Below, piece by piece: positions 7,599 to 15,416 of a stretch of 24,749 nt of DNA. The position numbers and the translations under genes were made by a program. The stretch lies in NCBI GenBank assembly GCA_910584735.1, contig CAJUBM010000031.1, positions 1 to 24,749 on the forward strand. Direction: 5' to 3'. Position 1 is the first letter of the stretch. The number at the start of each line of letters is the position of its first letter. The notes below the pieces were generated by a model. It was not told the origin of the DNA, did not search any database, and worked only from the letters and a program-made list of their open reading frames with translations. Origin of the DNA: an uncultured Muribaculaceae bacterium (lineage in GTDB: Bacteria; Bacteroidota; Bacteroidia; Bacteroidales; Muribaculaceae).

Positions 7599-7669
7599 TT
7601 GACTTACCCGGATTCGAACCAGGACAGGCAGAACCAAAAACTGCAGTGCTACCATTACACCATAAGTCA
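7599..7669 (-). tRNA. tRNA-Gln (anticodon UUG)
   Basis: Read on the minus strand, the gene folds into a normal cloverleaf. The acceptor stem is TGACTTA/TAAGTCA (7663-7669 with 7600-7606) and the discriminator A is at 7599. The D arm is GTG..CAC. The anticodon arm is GCAGT/TCTGC with loop TTTTGGT, and the T arm is CCTGG-TTCGAAT-CCGGG. The anticodon TTG is at 7635-7637 and decodes CAA. The innermost anticodon-stem pair is T-T, not a Watson-Crick pair. CCA is not encoded. The gene has its own promoter and a terminator directly behind it. Confidence 0.95.
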
Positions 7670-7732
7670 ATCCTATTGCCCAGGCCTGGCGAGATGGTTG
7701 GAACCACCGCATGATACGGCCTAAAGCAGGTG

Positions 7733-7763
7733 CAAAGTTAAGGAAATTTCTTTAATATGCAAA
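7733..7763 (-). promoter_or_regulatory. Promoter of tRNA-Gln
   Basis: On the minus strand, TTTG (7763-7760) is followed 23 bases later by TAACTTTG (7740-7733), the consensus Bacteroidota promoter. Transcription would begin about 60 bases before the mature tRNA 5' end. Confidence 0.8.
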
Positions 7764-7772
7764 ATAAAAGTT

Positions 7773-7808
7773 GTAATCTGCGTAATCTGCGTAATCTGCG
7801 TAATCCGC
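7773..7808. repeat. Four tandem 9-bp repeats (GTAATCTGC)
   Basis: Units at 7773-7781, 7782-7790 and 7791-7799 are identical. The fourth (7800-7808) differs by one base (GTAATCCGC). They lie between the lptD stop codon and the -33 box of the tRNA-Gln promoter. Copy number may vary between strains. No function is evident. Confidence 0.9.
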
Positions 7809-7826
7809 ACACTCGCCACACTACAA

Positions 7827-10703
7827 TCAATACCATTCCACACCGTTGGAGTGGGAGGAACGTTTGTCGTATTTGAGGTCGGACAGCAGAGATGATTTCA
7901 CGGAGATATGGAAGTTGTAGCTTTTATACGGCCCTACCGGGATTACGGAGGCCCGCATTGTGAAACAATGCAGGTCGCGTGATATATTCAGGTTCATATA
8001 GGCCAGCTTGTGGGTATCGAAATTGTATGACGCCGTGGCCGAGAACTGCCAGTTCTTAGTGGGGCGGATATTTCCCGAGATAGACAGGTTCTGGGTTATC
8101 TTGCCGTCATACTCCATTTTGCGCTTGTTGAAGGCCCCGTAGGAGTAGTTTATAGAGTAGTTGAGCGACAGGCTCCACGGCACACTCCATGGGAGGTAGC
8201 CGTCCGAGTCAAGTACCAGGTCATCGCCTGAGCCATCCTTGTTGTCGTTATCGTTGTCGGGAATGGCGCCGGGATTATCCCAGTTGCCTGTATCGCCGTT
8301 GCCCTGCGAGCCTGATTTCTTGTCATTGGCGTCTTTCTTTTTGCGGAAGGTGTCGTTGTTGAAAGTGTAGGAGAAAGAGGTGCCGGTGGATGATAGACGC
8401 GCAAGACCTTTGCCGGCCTGTAGGCGCGTCTTGTTCACGCGTACAGGGGTGCCTGCATCGTTAAGGGCATAGGTGTAGACGTCCCATGTTGCCGATAGCG
8501 AGAGGTTGAACTGGCGCGTCAGACGCAGCAGCAGTGAGGTGTTGATGTTGCTCCATCTCAGCGAGTCTGCGGCGAAGTTGTAGCTCTGCGACACGGTGAA
8601 ATTCTCGATAAGCGATATTTTCTTCTCGCCGATTGAATCGTTGTCGCTCTTTACTTTCATTTCCAGATTGTTTGCCAAAGATACGCTTACCGCCCCTGTC
8701 TTACCCCGGTTGGGTACGCCGAACAGGGCGTTAGGGAACATGGAGTAGACCTTGTTCTGCGGATTCCCTTGCGCGTCCGTGTAATTGTAGGAACCGTAAT
8801 ATCCGAACCAGGATGAACCGAAGTCGGGAGCGCCTGAGAATGAGATTGTGGGGGTAAACACGTGGCGTATCATCTTTACTTTGTCGCCGAGGAACGGCAA
8901 CGGCTGGTAGAACCCGTAGAGCTTCGTATCCAAAGAGACCGAAGCGTTGAAATCCCACACGTTGTAGAGGCTGTAGGTTGTGTCGCATACTTCGGCCGAG
9001 GCCGCCGGATCCCACTGGCGGCGTACTTTCTGGGTGTACATGCGGTCGGTGAGGTTTATCGACGGGGTGAGGTTGAAGTATTTGAATAGTGAGAATGTCG
9101 CCGATACCGGGATATAGTGTTTCATGCCGTTACGCCAGTCCTTAATCAGTGATTTTTTGAAGAATTCATCCTGACGGGCGGTGAGAGAGTTCTGTAACTG
9201 GCCGGAATAGGACATTCTGATTTTTTCATACCACCGTTCGGCTCCTACGGGACGTTTTCGTTTGAACGGGTATGTCTGTGCCATGGTGACCGTCAGGTTT
9301 GGGAACGACACGGCTAGGGTGGAGTCCTGTGTGCGTTGCGATAGGTTCAGCGATGTAGACAGCGACCATTTGGATTGCGGGAAACGGTATGTGAGGTTCA
9401 CCGTTGAGCTTTTCGTGTTCTCGGTGAACGCTGAGGAGTAGTAGGAGTTTACGTTGTTGCGCGTATATCCCGATGTGGTGAAGTTTACCGATGCCGATAG
9501 AGTCATGTTGGGGTTGGCCTTGGAGTCTTGCGAATGGTTCCATACCACCTGGAAGTTCGTGGCTGCCGAGTAGTCGGGATCCCCTTTTTCTCCATAGATC
9601 GACTTCAGGTAGTTTATGGAGAAGCGGCCGTTGAATTTGTAACGCTTCGAGTAGGTGGACTGTGCGGAAAGCCCCCACGACCCCTTTGTGTAGATTTCCC
9701 CGGTGAGGGCCAGGTCGATATAGTCGTTTATCGCGAAATAATAACCGCCGTCTGACAGGTAGAAACCTCGGTTGTAGTCATCGCCGAACGTCGGCACGAT
9801 TATGCCGGAGGCGTATTTGTCGCTGAACGGGAAATATCCGAACGGTACGGCCAATGGGAGCGGAAGTCCGGCAAGGACCATGTATGCCGGGCCGGTGACT
9901 ATGTTTTTCTTCGGGCGGACCTTTGCCTTTGTGAGTTGCAGCCAGAAGTGGGGATGCTCGTGGTTGTCGCAGGTGGAGTAACGTCCGTTCTCGATATAAT
10001 ATTCATCGTTCTCGGTCTTCTTTGTAGTCCCCCCGGTAAGGTAGCCCTCTCCTTGTTGGGTGGCTACGTTCGTGATGTAACCGCGTTTCGATTTGAAGTT
10101 GTAGCGCATGGTCTCGGACTCGTATTCCGAGCCGCCCTGCTCAAAGATGGGACGACCCTGAAGTTCGCCGAGACTGTCAGGTACGCCGGTGGCCTCCACC
10201 TCCGAACGGTCGAGATCAAGCGATATGTCGGCGGCCTGGAGCTTGAGGTCGCCGTAGTCTACTTTCCCGTCACCGTACATGTAGGTCATCTTCCTTCCCA
10301 CCATCACCATTGAGTCTGAACAGGAGAATACTACCTGGTTGTCAAGGTCTACTTTCTGGCGGCGTATCCGCGATGGGTGCCTCCCAAGTGTGTCGGGGCG
10401 AATCCGTGCGGAGGGGAGTGTGTCGGAAAAAGCCGGAGGGAGTGTGTCGGAAAGGATAGAGGTGGTAGAGTCTGCCGACAGTGGGGGGACGGGCATCAGC
10501 CGCGATATTGTTTCCGTAGGAAGAGCCTTCGGCAATGGCGATACATCGCCGGGTATCGGTGTTTCCATGGATGGCCGGAGGGTGTCGTCATAGTGCGGCA
10601 GTGACGTAGCCGCAACCGGCCTGTTGCGTGAGAACAGAGTTCCCGCAACAAGGCTGGCAGCGAATACAAGTAATATGTAAAGGCTTCTGTTGTGCAAAAT
10701 CAA
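7827..10703 (-). CDS. lptD: LptD-like LPS-assembly outer-membrane protein
   Basis: LptD inserts lipopolysaccharide into the outer leaflet of the outer membrane. After a hydrophobic signal segment (residues 5-24) comes a Pro/Ser/Thr-rich disordered stretch to about residue 110. An OstA-like periplasmic jelly-roll follows to about 270 (DSMVMVGRKMTYMYGDGKVDYGDL cut short here; note the cysteines near 128 and 245). The family-typical VPFGYFPFSDKYASGIIVP and GGYYFAINDYIDLALTGEIY lead into a large beta-barrel with many alternating aromatic strands to the C-terminus. Residues about 786-830 are an Asp/Asn/Lys/Gly-rich low-complexity insertion, probably a loop. At 958 residues it fits the family in this phylum. 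No ATG is available at the 5' end: TTG at 10703 or at 10697 are the candidate starts. It is the last gene after tyrS, 51 bases downstream of it. Confidence 0.88.
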   Translation of the reverse strand: MILHNRSLYILLVFAASLVAGTLFSRNRPVAATSLPHYDDTLRPSMETPIPGDVSPLPKALPTETISRLMPVPPLSADSTTSILSDTLPPAFSDTLPSARIRPDTLGRHPSRIRRQKVDLDNQVVFSCSDSMVMVGRKMTYMYGDGKVDYGDLKLQAADISLDLDRSEVEATGVPDSLGELQGRPIFEQGGSEYESETMRYNFKSKRGYITNVATQQGEGYLTGGTTKKTENDEYYIENGRYSTCDNHEHPHFWLQLTKAKVRPKKNIVTGPAYMVLAGLPLPLAVPFGYFPFSDKYASGIIVPTFGDDYNRGFYLSDGGYYFAINDYIDLALTGEIYTKGSWGLSAQSTYSKRYKFNGRFSINYLKSIYGEKGDPDYSAATNFQVVWNHSQDSKANPNMTLSASVNFTTSGYTRNNVNSYYSSAFTENTKSSTVNLTYRFPQSKWSLSTSLNLSQRTQDSTLAVSFPNLTVTMAQTYPFKRKRPVGAERWYEKIRMSYSGQLQNSLTARQDEFFKKSLIKDWRNGMKHYIPVSATFSLFKYFNLTPSINLTDRMYTQKVRRQWDPAASAEVCDTTYSLYNVWDFNASVSLDTKLYGFYQPLPFLGDKVKMIRHVFTPTISFSGAPDFGSSWFGYYGSYNYTDAQGNPQNKVYSMFPNALFGVPNRGKTGAVSVSLANNLEMKVKSDNDSIGEKKISLIENFTVSQSYNFAADSLRWSNINTSLLLRLTRQFNLSLSATWDVYTYALNDAGTPVRVNKTRLQAGKGLARLSSTGTSFSYTFNNDTFRKKKDANDKKSGSQGNGDTGNWDNPGAIPDNDNDNKDGSGDDLVLDSDGYLPWSVPWSLSLNYSINYSYGAFNKRKMEYDGKITQNLSISGNIRPTKNWQFSATASYNFDTHKLAYMNLNISRDLHCFTMRASVIPVGPYKSYNFHISVKSSLLSDLKYDKRSSHSNGVEWY

Positions 10704-10754
10704 AGTATGCTCAGGGCTTATAGGCGCTGTGCATTTACTGCGCCCGTTCCCTTA

Positions 10755-12050
10755 TCATATGGCCTTGAGCAGGAAATAATTCTTTTTGCCTTTCTGTACC
10801 AAGATATATTTCCCGTTGAGGAGCATATCTTCCGAGGTCGGAGTGTAGGGATCGGCTACTTTCTCTTTGTTTATCGCGAAGCCGCCACCCTGGGCGAGTT
10901 TGCGAAGCTCACCTTTGGAGGGGAATACGGGGGCGCGGTCGGTGAGCAGGTCGGCAAGCTGTATGCCTTCGGCTATTTCCTTACGCGACACCTCGTACTG
11001 CGGTACTCCGGCGAATACGTCAAGAAGTGTGCGCTCGTCAATCTTGCGTAGCGAGTCAGCGGCCTTGTTGCTGAAGAGAATCTGTGACGCTTCCACTGCG
11101 GCCTCATATTCTTCGGCGGAGTGGACCATGGTGGTAATCTCCTTGGCAAGACGTTTCTGGAGCGGACGCTGACCGGGGTCTTGGCGCTGCTGCTCTACCA
11201 GTGCTTCGATTTCTTCGCGAGAAAGTATGGTGAAAATCTTGATATATTTCTCCGCATCGGCGTCTGACACGTTCAGCCAGAACTGGTAGAACTGGTAAGG
11301 CGACGTGCGGGCAGGGTCAAGCCATACGTTTCCGCTCTCGGTCTTCCCGAATTTGCCTCCGTCAGCCTTTGTAATCAGGGGGCAGGTCAGGGCGAAGGCG
11401 TCATCAGCCCCTTCCATGCGGCGGATGAGTTCGGTGCCGGTGGTGATGTTGCCCCACTGGTCGGATCCTCCGAGTTGAAGCCGGCACTCCTTGTTGCGGT
11501 AGAGCCACAGGAAGTCGTAGCCTTGCAGCAGCTGGTAGGAGAACTCGGTGAACGACATCCCCTGGCCGGCTTCGCCCGAAAGGCGTTTCTTTACCGACTC
11601 CTTGGCCATCATGTAGTTGACGGTGATGCACTTGCCTATGTCGCGGATGAAGTCGAGAAAGCCGTAATCCTTCATCCAGTCGTAGTTGTTTACGAGTATG
11701 GCGGCGTTGGGGGCATCGGAGTCGAAGTCAAGGAATTTGGCAAGCTGGCGGCGTATTGCCTCCTGGTTATGGCGCAGTGTCTCCACATCGAGCAGCTTGC
11801 GTTCCTGGCTTTTCATCGATGGGTCACCAATCATGCCGGTGGCGCCGCCAATCAGAGCTATCGGTTTGTGGCCGCAGCGTTGGAAATGTTTCAGAATCAT
11901 CACGCCAACGAGGTGGCCTATATGGAGGGAGTCCGCCGTAGGGTCTATGCCCAGGTATGCGGCGGTCATCCCTTTCTTGAGTTGTTCGTCTGTACCCGGC
12001 ATCATCTGGTGGATCATGCCGCGCCAGGTCAGTTCTTGAATGAAATCCAT
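10755..12050 (-). CDS. tyrS: Tyrosyl-tRNA synthetase
   Basis: This cytoplasmic class I synthetase charges tRNA-Tyr. The HIGH signature is present as HIGH at residues 43-46, and the KMSKS-type loop is KFGKT at 233-237, as in the bacterial TyrRS family. LGGSDQWGNITTG supplies the tyrosine and ATP contacts. Residues from about 360 form the S4-like RNA-binding domain (VFPSKGELRKLAQGGGFAIN). The length of 431 is standard. The ATG at 12050 gives the expected MDFIQELTWRG. It starts 13 bases after the aminotransferase stop and is followed 51 bases later by lptD, so it is probably read from the aminotransferase promoter. Confidence 0.97.
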   Translation of the reverse strand: MDFIQELTWRGMIHQMMPGTDEQLKKGMTAAYLGIDPTADSLHIGHLVGVMILKHFQRCGHKPIALIGGATGMIGDPSMKSQERKLLDVETLRHNQEAIRRQLAKFLDFDSDAPNAAILVNNYDWMKDYGFLDFIRDIGKCITVNYMMAKESVKKRLSGEAGQGMSFTEFSYQLLQGYDFLWLYRNKECRLQLGGSDQWGNITTGTELIRRMEGADDAFALTCPLITKADGGKFGKTESGNVWLDPARTSPYQFYQFWLNVSDADAEKYIKIFTILSREEIEALVEQQRQDPGQRPLQKRLAKEITTMVHSAEEYEAAVEASQILFSNKAADSLRKIDERTLLDVFAGVPQYEVSRKEIAEGIQLADLLTDRAPVFPSKGELRKLAQGGGFAINKEKVADPYTPTSEDMLLNGKYILVQKGKKNYFLLKAI

Positions 12051-12063
12051 TGTAATGGTTGGT

Positions 12064-13290
12064 TTAAAACAGGTTGGCCAGGGCTATGCGTATGCGCTCC
12101 ATAGCTTCGGCGAGCTTCTCATCGGAGGCGGCATAGCTCAGGCGTATATAGCCGGGCAGGCAGAAGGCCGAGCCTGCCACGGTAGCCACATGGCCGTGTT
12201 CAAGCAGATACATACACAGGTCGGAATCGCTTTCGATTATACCTTCCACGGGTATGCCGCCGGGGTGCTCCACACGGTAACGCTTCCCTATATAGGATGT
12301 TACCTCCGGGAAAAGATAGAAAGCACCGGCCGGAACGTTAACCTTGAGACCGGGAATCTCGCGCGCGAGGTCTACCACGAGGTTGCGACGACGCTCGAAC
12401 GCCAGACGCATATCCTCCACGGGCTGCTGTGAGCCGGTGTATGCGGCCTCGGCAGCTTTCTGAGCTATGGAGCAGCACCCTGAGGTTGTCTGTCCCTGGA
12501 GCTTTGTAACGGCTTTGGCTACATCGAGAGGCGCGGCCATGAAGCCGATACGCCATCCTGTCATGGCGTATGCCTTTGATACGCCGTTTATGAGGATGAG
12601 ACGGTCGGCTATCTCGGGGAACTCAGACAGCGAGGTATACGCCCCCGTATAGTTTATATGTTCGTAAATCTCGTCAGATATAATCATCACCTGCGGGTGG
12701 CGTTCAAGCACTTTTACCAGTCCGCAGAGCTCCTCGCGGGTGTATACAGTGCCGGAGGGGTTGGAGGGGGAGCATAGCATTATAAGGCGTGTGCGCTCCG
12801 TTATGGCGGCCTCCAGCTGCTGTGGCGTTACTTTGAAATCCTGGTCGATACCGGCGGGAACTGTTACATTCACGCCCCCGGCGAGTTTCACCATCTCCAC
12901 GTAGCTGACCCAGGCCGGTACGGGGATTACTACCTCGTCCCCCTCGTTTACCAATGCCAGCACGGCGTTGCTCAGCGACTGTTTCGCACCGCCGGACACC
13001 ACTATCTGTTCGGGAGCATATTCCGCGCCGTGTTCGCGTCTGAGGGTCTCGGCGATGGCTTTGCGGAGATCCATAAAGCCGGGCACGGGTGTATAGTGGG
13101 TGTAATTTTCATCAATGGCGCGTTTTGCGGCCTCCTTGATGTGTTCGGGGGTAGGGAAGTCAGGTTCGCCTACCGAGAGGTTTATCACATCGATACCCTT
13201 GGCACGTAGTTCGCTACTTTTTTGCGACATGGCCAGAGTCTGGGAGGCTGAAAGAGCCTGGATTCTTTTGGAGATACGGGAGTGGTTCAT
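12064..13290 (-). CDS. aspC: PLP-dependent aspartate/aromatic aminotransferase, class I
   Basis: The enzyme is a fold-type I aminotransferase, most like the gamma-subgroup aspartate aminotransferases that exchange aspartate and oxoglutarate. The cofactor lysine is K239 in NGVSKAYAMTGWRIG. The PLP contacts are N177 (SPSNPSGT), D206 and Y209 (SDEIYEHI). The substrate-carboxylate arginine is R383 (CLPGYIRLSY). N-terminal NLSVGEPDFPTPEHI and YTPVPGFMDLRKAI are typical. The length of 408 residues is normal. Exact amino-acid specificity cannot be told from sequence, and the symbol is the closest match. It has a strong promoter 20 to 50 bases upstream and heads the operon with tyrS and lptD. Confidence 0.92.
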   Translation of the reverse strand: MNHSRISKRIQALSASQTLAMSQKSSELRAKGIDVINLSVGEPDFPTPEHIKEAAKRAIDENYTHYTPVPGFMDLRKAIAETLRREHGAEYAPEQIVVSGGAKQSLSNAVLALVNEGDEVVIPVPAWVSYVEMVKLAGGVNVTVPAGIDQDFKVTPQQLEAAITERTRLIMLCSPSNPSGTVYTREELCGLVKVLERHPQVMIISDEIYEHINYTGAYTSLSEFPEIADRLILINGVSKAYAMTGWRIGFMAAPLDVAKAVTKLQGQTTSGCCSIAQKAAEAAYTGSQQPVEDMRLAFERRRNLVVDLAREIPGLKVNVPAGAFYLFPEVTSYIGKRYRVEHPGGIPVEGIIESDSDLCMYLLEHGHVATVAGSAFCLPGYIRLSYAASDEKLAEAMERIRIALANLF

Positions 13291-13310
13291 ACTTTAGGTA
13301 TTTGGTCTGG

Positions 13311-13341
13311 CAAAGTTACTCAAAAAAGATATAACTCCAAA
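13311..13341 (-). promoter_or_regulatory. Promoter of the aminotransferase-tyrS-lptD operon
   Basis: On the minus strand TTTGG (13341-13337) and TAACTTTG (13318-13311) are 23 bases apart, both matching consensus. The -33 box starts only 16 bases after the stop codon of the upstream flippase-like gene. Confidence 0.82.
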
Positions 13342-13356
13342 AAACCGTACTTGAAA

Positions 13357-14472
13357 TCATTTACCGTTTCCCGGTGTGTCTCCGGCTACACGAGGGTGGC
13401 GGTGGCGGTCAATGGATATTAGGAGGAATGTAACCAGGCCTAACAGGGCCATAAGGGCGGTCTGGGAGGCGATTAGGAGGTTGCCGAAGGCGAGTGCCCG
13501 GGTTGTGAAAACGTGGCTGCCGGCGGCTGAGGCCAAGACCGCTGCGGGGGTGAATACCCTCATGCCGAACAGCATGGTGGCCTGATAGGGGCCTATCCCG
13601 CCGTTCGACGGAATCCCCATTGAGATGCTCGTTAGCACGTAGCATACCAGCACTACGGTTATACCGTTATCCGCGAGCATTTCGCGTGTGAATGGAAAGG
13701 CATAGAACGCAACATAGAGTTGGAGGAAGTATATCCCCCATATCAGAGTGGTGAGCAGCAGCCATCTCAGCTTCCCTTCCATACGGAATATGGCGGCAAA
13801 CCCCTCCCACAGTCCGAGAACGAACTTCCTGACCCGCAATATGCGTGGATTGCGGCTGAAATGGAGCAGGCTCCATGTCCCTCCGAATAGTATTACAATC
13901 AATCCCCAGAACCACGGCGAGGAGAGTATGGAGGCAATCTGCCGGTATACAGCGGGGTAGGTGCTTATGAAGTCAGTGATGGGCCCTCGTGCCACGATGA
14001 GTGTGAAAAGCGTGATAAGACCCACGGCCAAAGTGTCGCTCAGGCGGTCGGCAACCATTGAGCCGAACACTTCGGAAAACGGTGCGCGTTGACGGTAGGC
14101 TATATAGCCGGAACGCCATACTTCGCCGAGGCGCGGGAATACGAGATTCACGGCATATGTGCCGAATATGCTGTAGCACAGGATGCGGAGCGGAGGGGTG
14201 ATGCCGTTGTAACGTAACTGTATGCCCCAACGCATCGCGCGGAAGAACATCGGGAGGATGGAGAGTGCCAGCATCAATGCGATATAGCGGAAGTCGCACT
14301 GGTGGCGAACGATATCGAGCATGTCGTGGAAATCGATGTCGCGGAACATGACCCAGCAGAGACCGATGCTTACGGCCAAGGGTATGGCTATCTTTACCAG
14401 CAGGCTTTTCCAACGCGGGTGTTTAGAGCCCGGTTTATCCTTGACGATGGGAGTGTTTTCATCCTGTTTCAT
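13357..14472 (-). CDS. UPF0104/LPG-synthase-like flippase-type membrane protein
   Basis: This polytopic inner-membrane protein of about 371 residues belongs to the UPF0104 family, which contains the flippase part of MprF and related lipid or glycolipid transporters. I see about eight hydrophobic segments. Conserved points include FRAMRWGIQLRYNGI near the N-terminus, FPRLGEVWRSGYIAYR with EVFGSMVADRLSDTL, and MGIPSNGGIGPYQATMLFGM near the C-terminus. The chosen start is the ATG at 14472 (MKQDENTP). A longer frame reaching 14547 would run through the promoter and adds a sequence without family character. The -7 box ends five bases before this ATG. The substrate is unknown; lipid-linked glycan handling would suit the neighbourhood. 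Confidence 0.88.
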   Translation of the reverse strand: MKQDENTPIVKDKPGSKHPRWKSLLVKIAIPLAVSIGLCWVMFRDIDFHDMLDIVRHQCDFRYIALMLALSILPMFFRAMRWGIQLRYNGITPPLRILCYSIFGTYAVNLVFPRLGEVWRSGYIAYRQRAPFSEVFGSMVADRLSDTLAVGLITLFTLIVARGPITDFISTYPAVYRQIASILSSPWFWGLIVILFGGTWSLLHFSRNPRILRVRKFVLGLWEGFAAIFRMEGKLRWLLLTTLIWGIYFLQLYVAFYAFPFTREMLADNGITVVLVCYVLTSISMGIPSNGGIGPYQATMLFGMRVFTPAAVLASAAGSHVFTTRALAFGNLLIASQTALMALLGLVTFLLISIDRHRHPRVAGDTPGNGK

Positions 14473-14477
14473 ATTGA

Positions 14478-14508
14478 CAAAGTTATGAATTTTGTGGTGG
14501 ATTGGAAA
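14478..14508 (-). promoter_or_regulatory. Promoter directly in front of the flippase-like gene
   Basis: On the minus strand TAACTTTG is at 14485-14478, with a weak -33 box (TTTCC, 14508-14504) 23 bases upstream. Only five bases separate the -7 box from the ATG at 14472, so the transcript would have almost no leader. Confidence 0.6.
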
Positions 14509-14599
14509 CTTAATATATGTAGGTGATGCTATTTGCTTGCAAAACAAAGTGTTAAGGATTTGTAATGTGTTAAATAATTGTTAAAGGACGTGAATTTTA

Positions 14600-14630
14600 T
14601 TGAATGGGATTTTTGATTTGTATAACTTTG
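14600..14630 (+). promoter_or_regulatory. Promoter of the OmpX-like barrel gene
   Basis: TAACTTTG at 14623-14630 with TTG at 14600-14602 in the expected position. The predicted leader to the ATG at 14756 is about 120 bases. Confidence 0.72.
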
Positions 14631-14696
14631 CGCCGTTTTAAAAATTTTAAGAATCTGTTTTCACATTATCGGTACATAAATATTTTTGAATTATAC

Positions 14697-14719
14697 GAAG
14701 CCCGGTTTGCATGGGCTTC
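14697..14719 (+). other. Leader hairpin before the OmpX-like gene
   Basis: GAAGCCC (14697-14703) and GGGCTTC (14713-14719) form a perfect seven-pair stem with a nine-base loop, 36 bases before the start codon. There is no T tract after it, so it is not a terminator. It may stabilise the mRNA or bind a regulator. Confidence 0.55.
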
Positions 14720-14755
14720 ACAGAGTTTCCAAATAAACCTCAAAATTTTTAAGCA

Positions 14756-15310
14756 ATGAAAAAGATTTTAGTAATGGCCGTTGTGGCCTTGATGTCGCTC
14801 AGCGCTATGGCTGAGGATCTTTTTGTAGGTGGTTCGCTTTCTTTCTGGCGTAACGATACCGACAAGGAGACAACTATTTCCATACTGCCCGAAATCGGCT
14901 ATCGTCTTGATGACAAATGGACTATCGGAACTACTATCGGCTATGTCCACACAGAGGAAGGTAAGGATGACGATAAGGTAATCGGCAACCTATTCGAGAT
15001 TGCTCCCTATGCGCGTTACACATACTTCACCGCCGGCAAGGTGGCTCTGTTCGTGGACGGCGGATTCGGTATCTACACCGGCAAGACACGTTTCCATGGC
15101 GAATCCGGCGATGCCGCTACGGCCTGGAACATCGGCTTCCGCCCCGGTGTGGCTTTCCACCTCAACGAGAAATTCACCCTGCTGGCTCATATGGGTTTCC
15201 TCGGATATGAGGGCGCAAATAGCCATGCCGAGTCTGTGGGCTACAAGAAGGCCTTCGGTCTCCGTTTCTCGGGCGATGCCTTGAGCTTCGGTATCCATTA
15301 CCATTTCTAA
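14756..15310 (+). CDS. OmpX-like outer-membrane beta-barrel protein
   Basis: A signal peptide (MKKILVMAVVALMSLSAMA, cleavage after residue 19) is followed by alternating hydrophobic and polar strands typical of a small eight-stranded barrel: LFVGGSLSFWRN, TISILPEIGYRLD, WTIGTTIGYVHTE, LFEIAPYARYTYF, VALFVDGGFGIYTG, WNIGFRPGVAFHLN, FTLLAHMGFLGYEG and ALSFGIHYHF. The terminal phenylalanine is the usual BamA recognition signal. The length of 184 residues fits the porin-family OmpX group. It stands alone, with its own promoter, a leader hairpin and a 3' hairpin at 15348-15382. Function is unknown beyond an outer-membrane location. Confidence 0.9.
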   Translation: MKKILVMAVVALMSLSAMAEDLFVGGSLSFWRNDTDKETTISILPEIGYRLDDKWTIGTTIGYVHTEEGKDDDKVIGNLFEIAPYARYTYFTAGKVALFVDGGFGIYTGKTRFHGESGDAATAWNIGFRPGVAFHLNEKFTLLAHMGFLGYEGANSHAESVGYKKAFGLRFSGDALSFGIHYHF

Positions 15311-15347
15311 TCCGTACCTAAGATTTTTAAATCAAAGGAATATATTA

Positions 15348-15382
15348 AGGCGGTGTGTCAAATTCTTTTTGACATACCGCTT
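15348..15382 (+). terminator. 3' hairpin of the OmpX-like gene (member of a repeated hairpin family)
   Basis: GCGGTGTGTCAA (15350-15361) pairs with TTGACATACCGC (15369-15380). The single non-Watson-Crick position is G-U when read as + strand RNA but A-C on the other strand, which supports action in the + transcript. It starts 37 bases after the stop codon. A close relative is at 19553-19586. Confidence 0.65.
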
Positions 15383-15416
15383 CTGTTATATGGCAATTTT
15401 GGCAATGGTAACATTA

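Noticed and set aside
7553..7640. GAACCAAAAA direct repeat overlapping a tRNA as a possible phage or island attachment site
   Set aside because: The repeats are only 78 bases apart, no integrase or cargo lies between, and one copy is part of a perfect terminator stem.
7773..7808. Short tandem array as a possible CRISPR
   Set aside because: The units are contiguous 9-mers with no spacers and there are no cas genes.
11475..12104. A 209-residue open frame on the plus strand
   Set aside because: It is the antisense of tyrS, which carries intact HIGH and KFGKT motifs.
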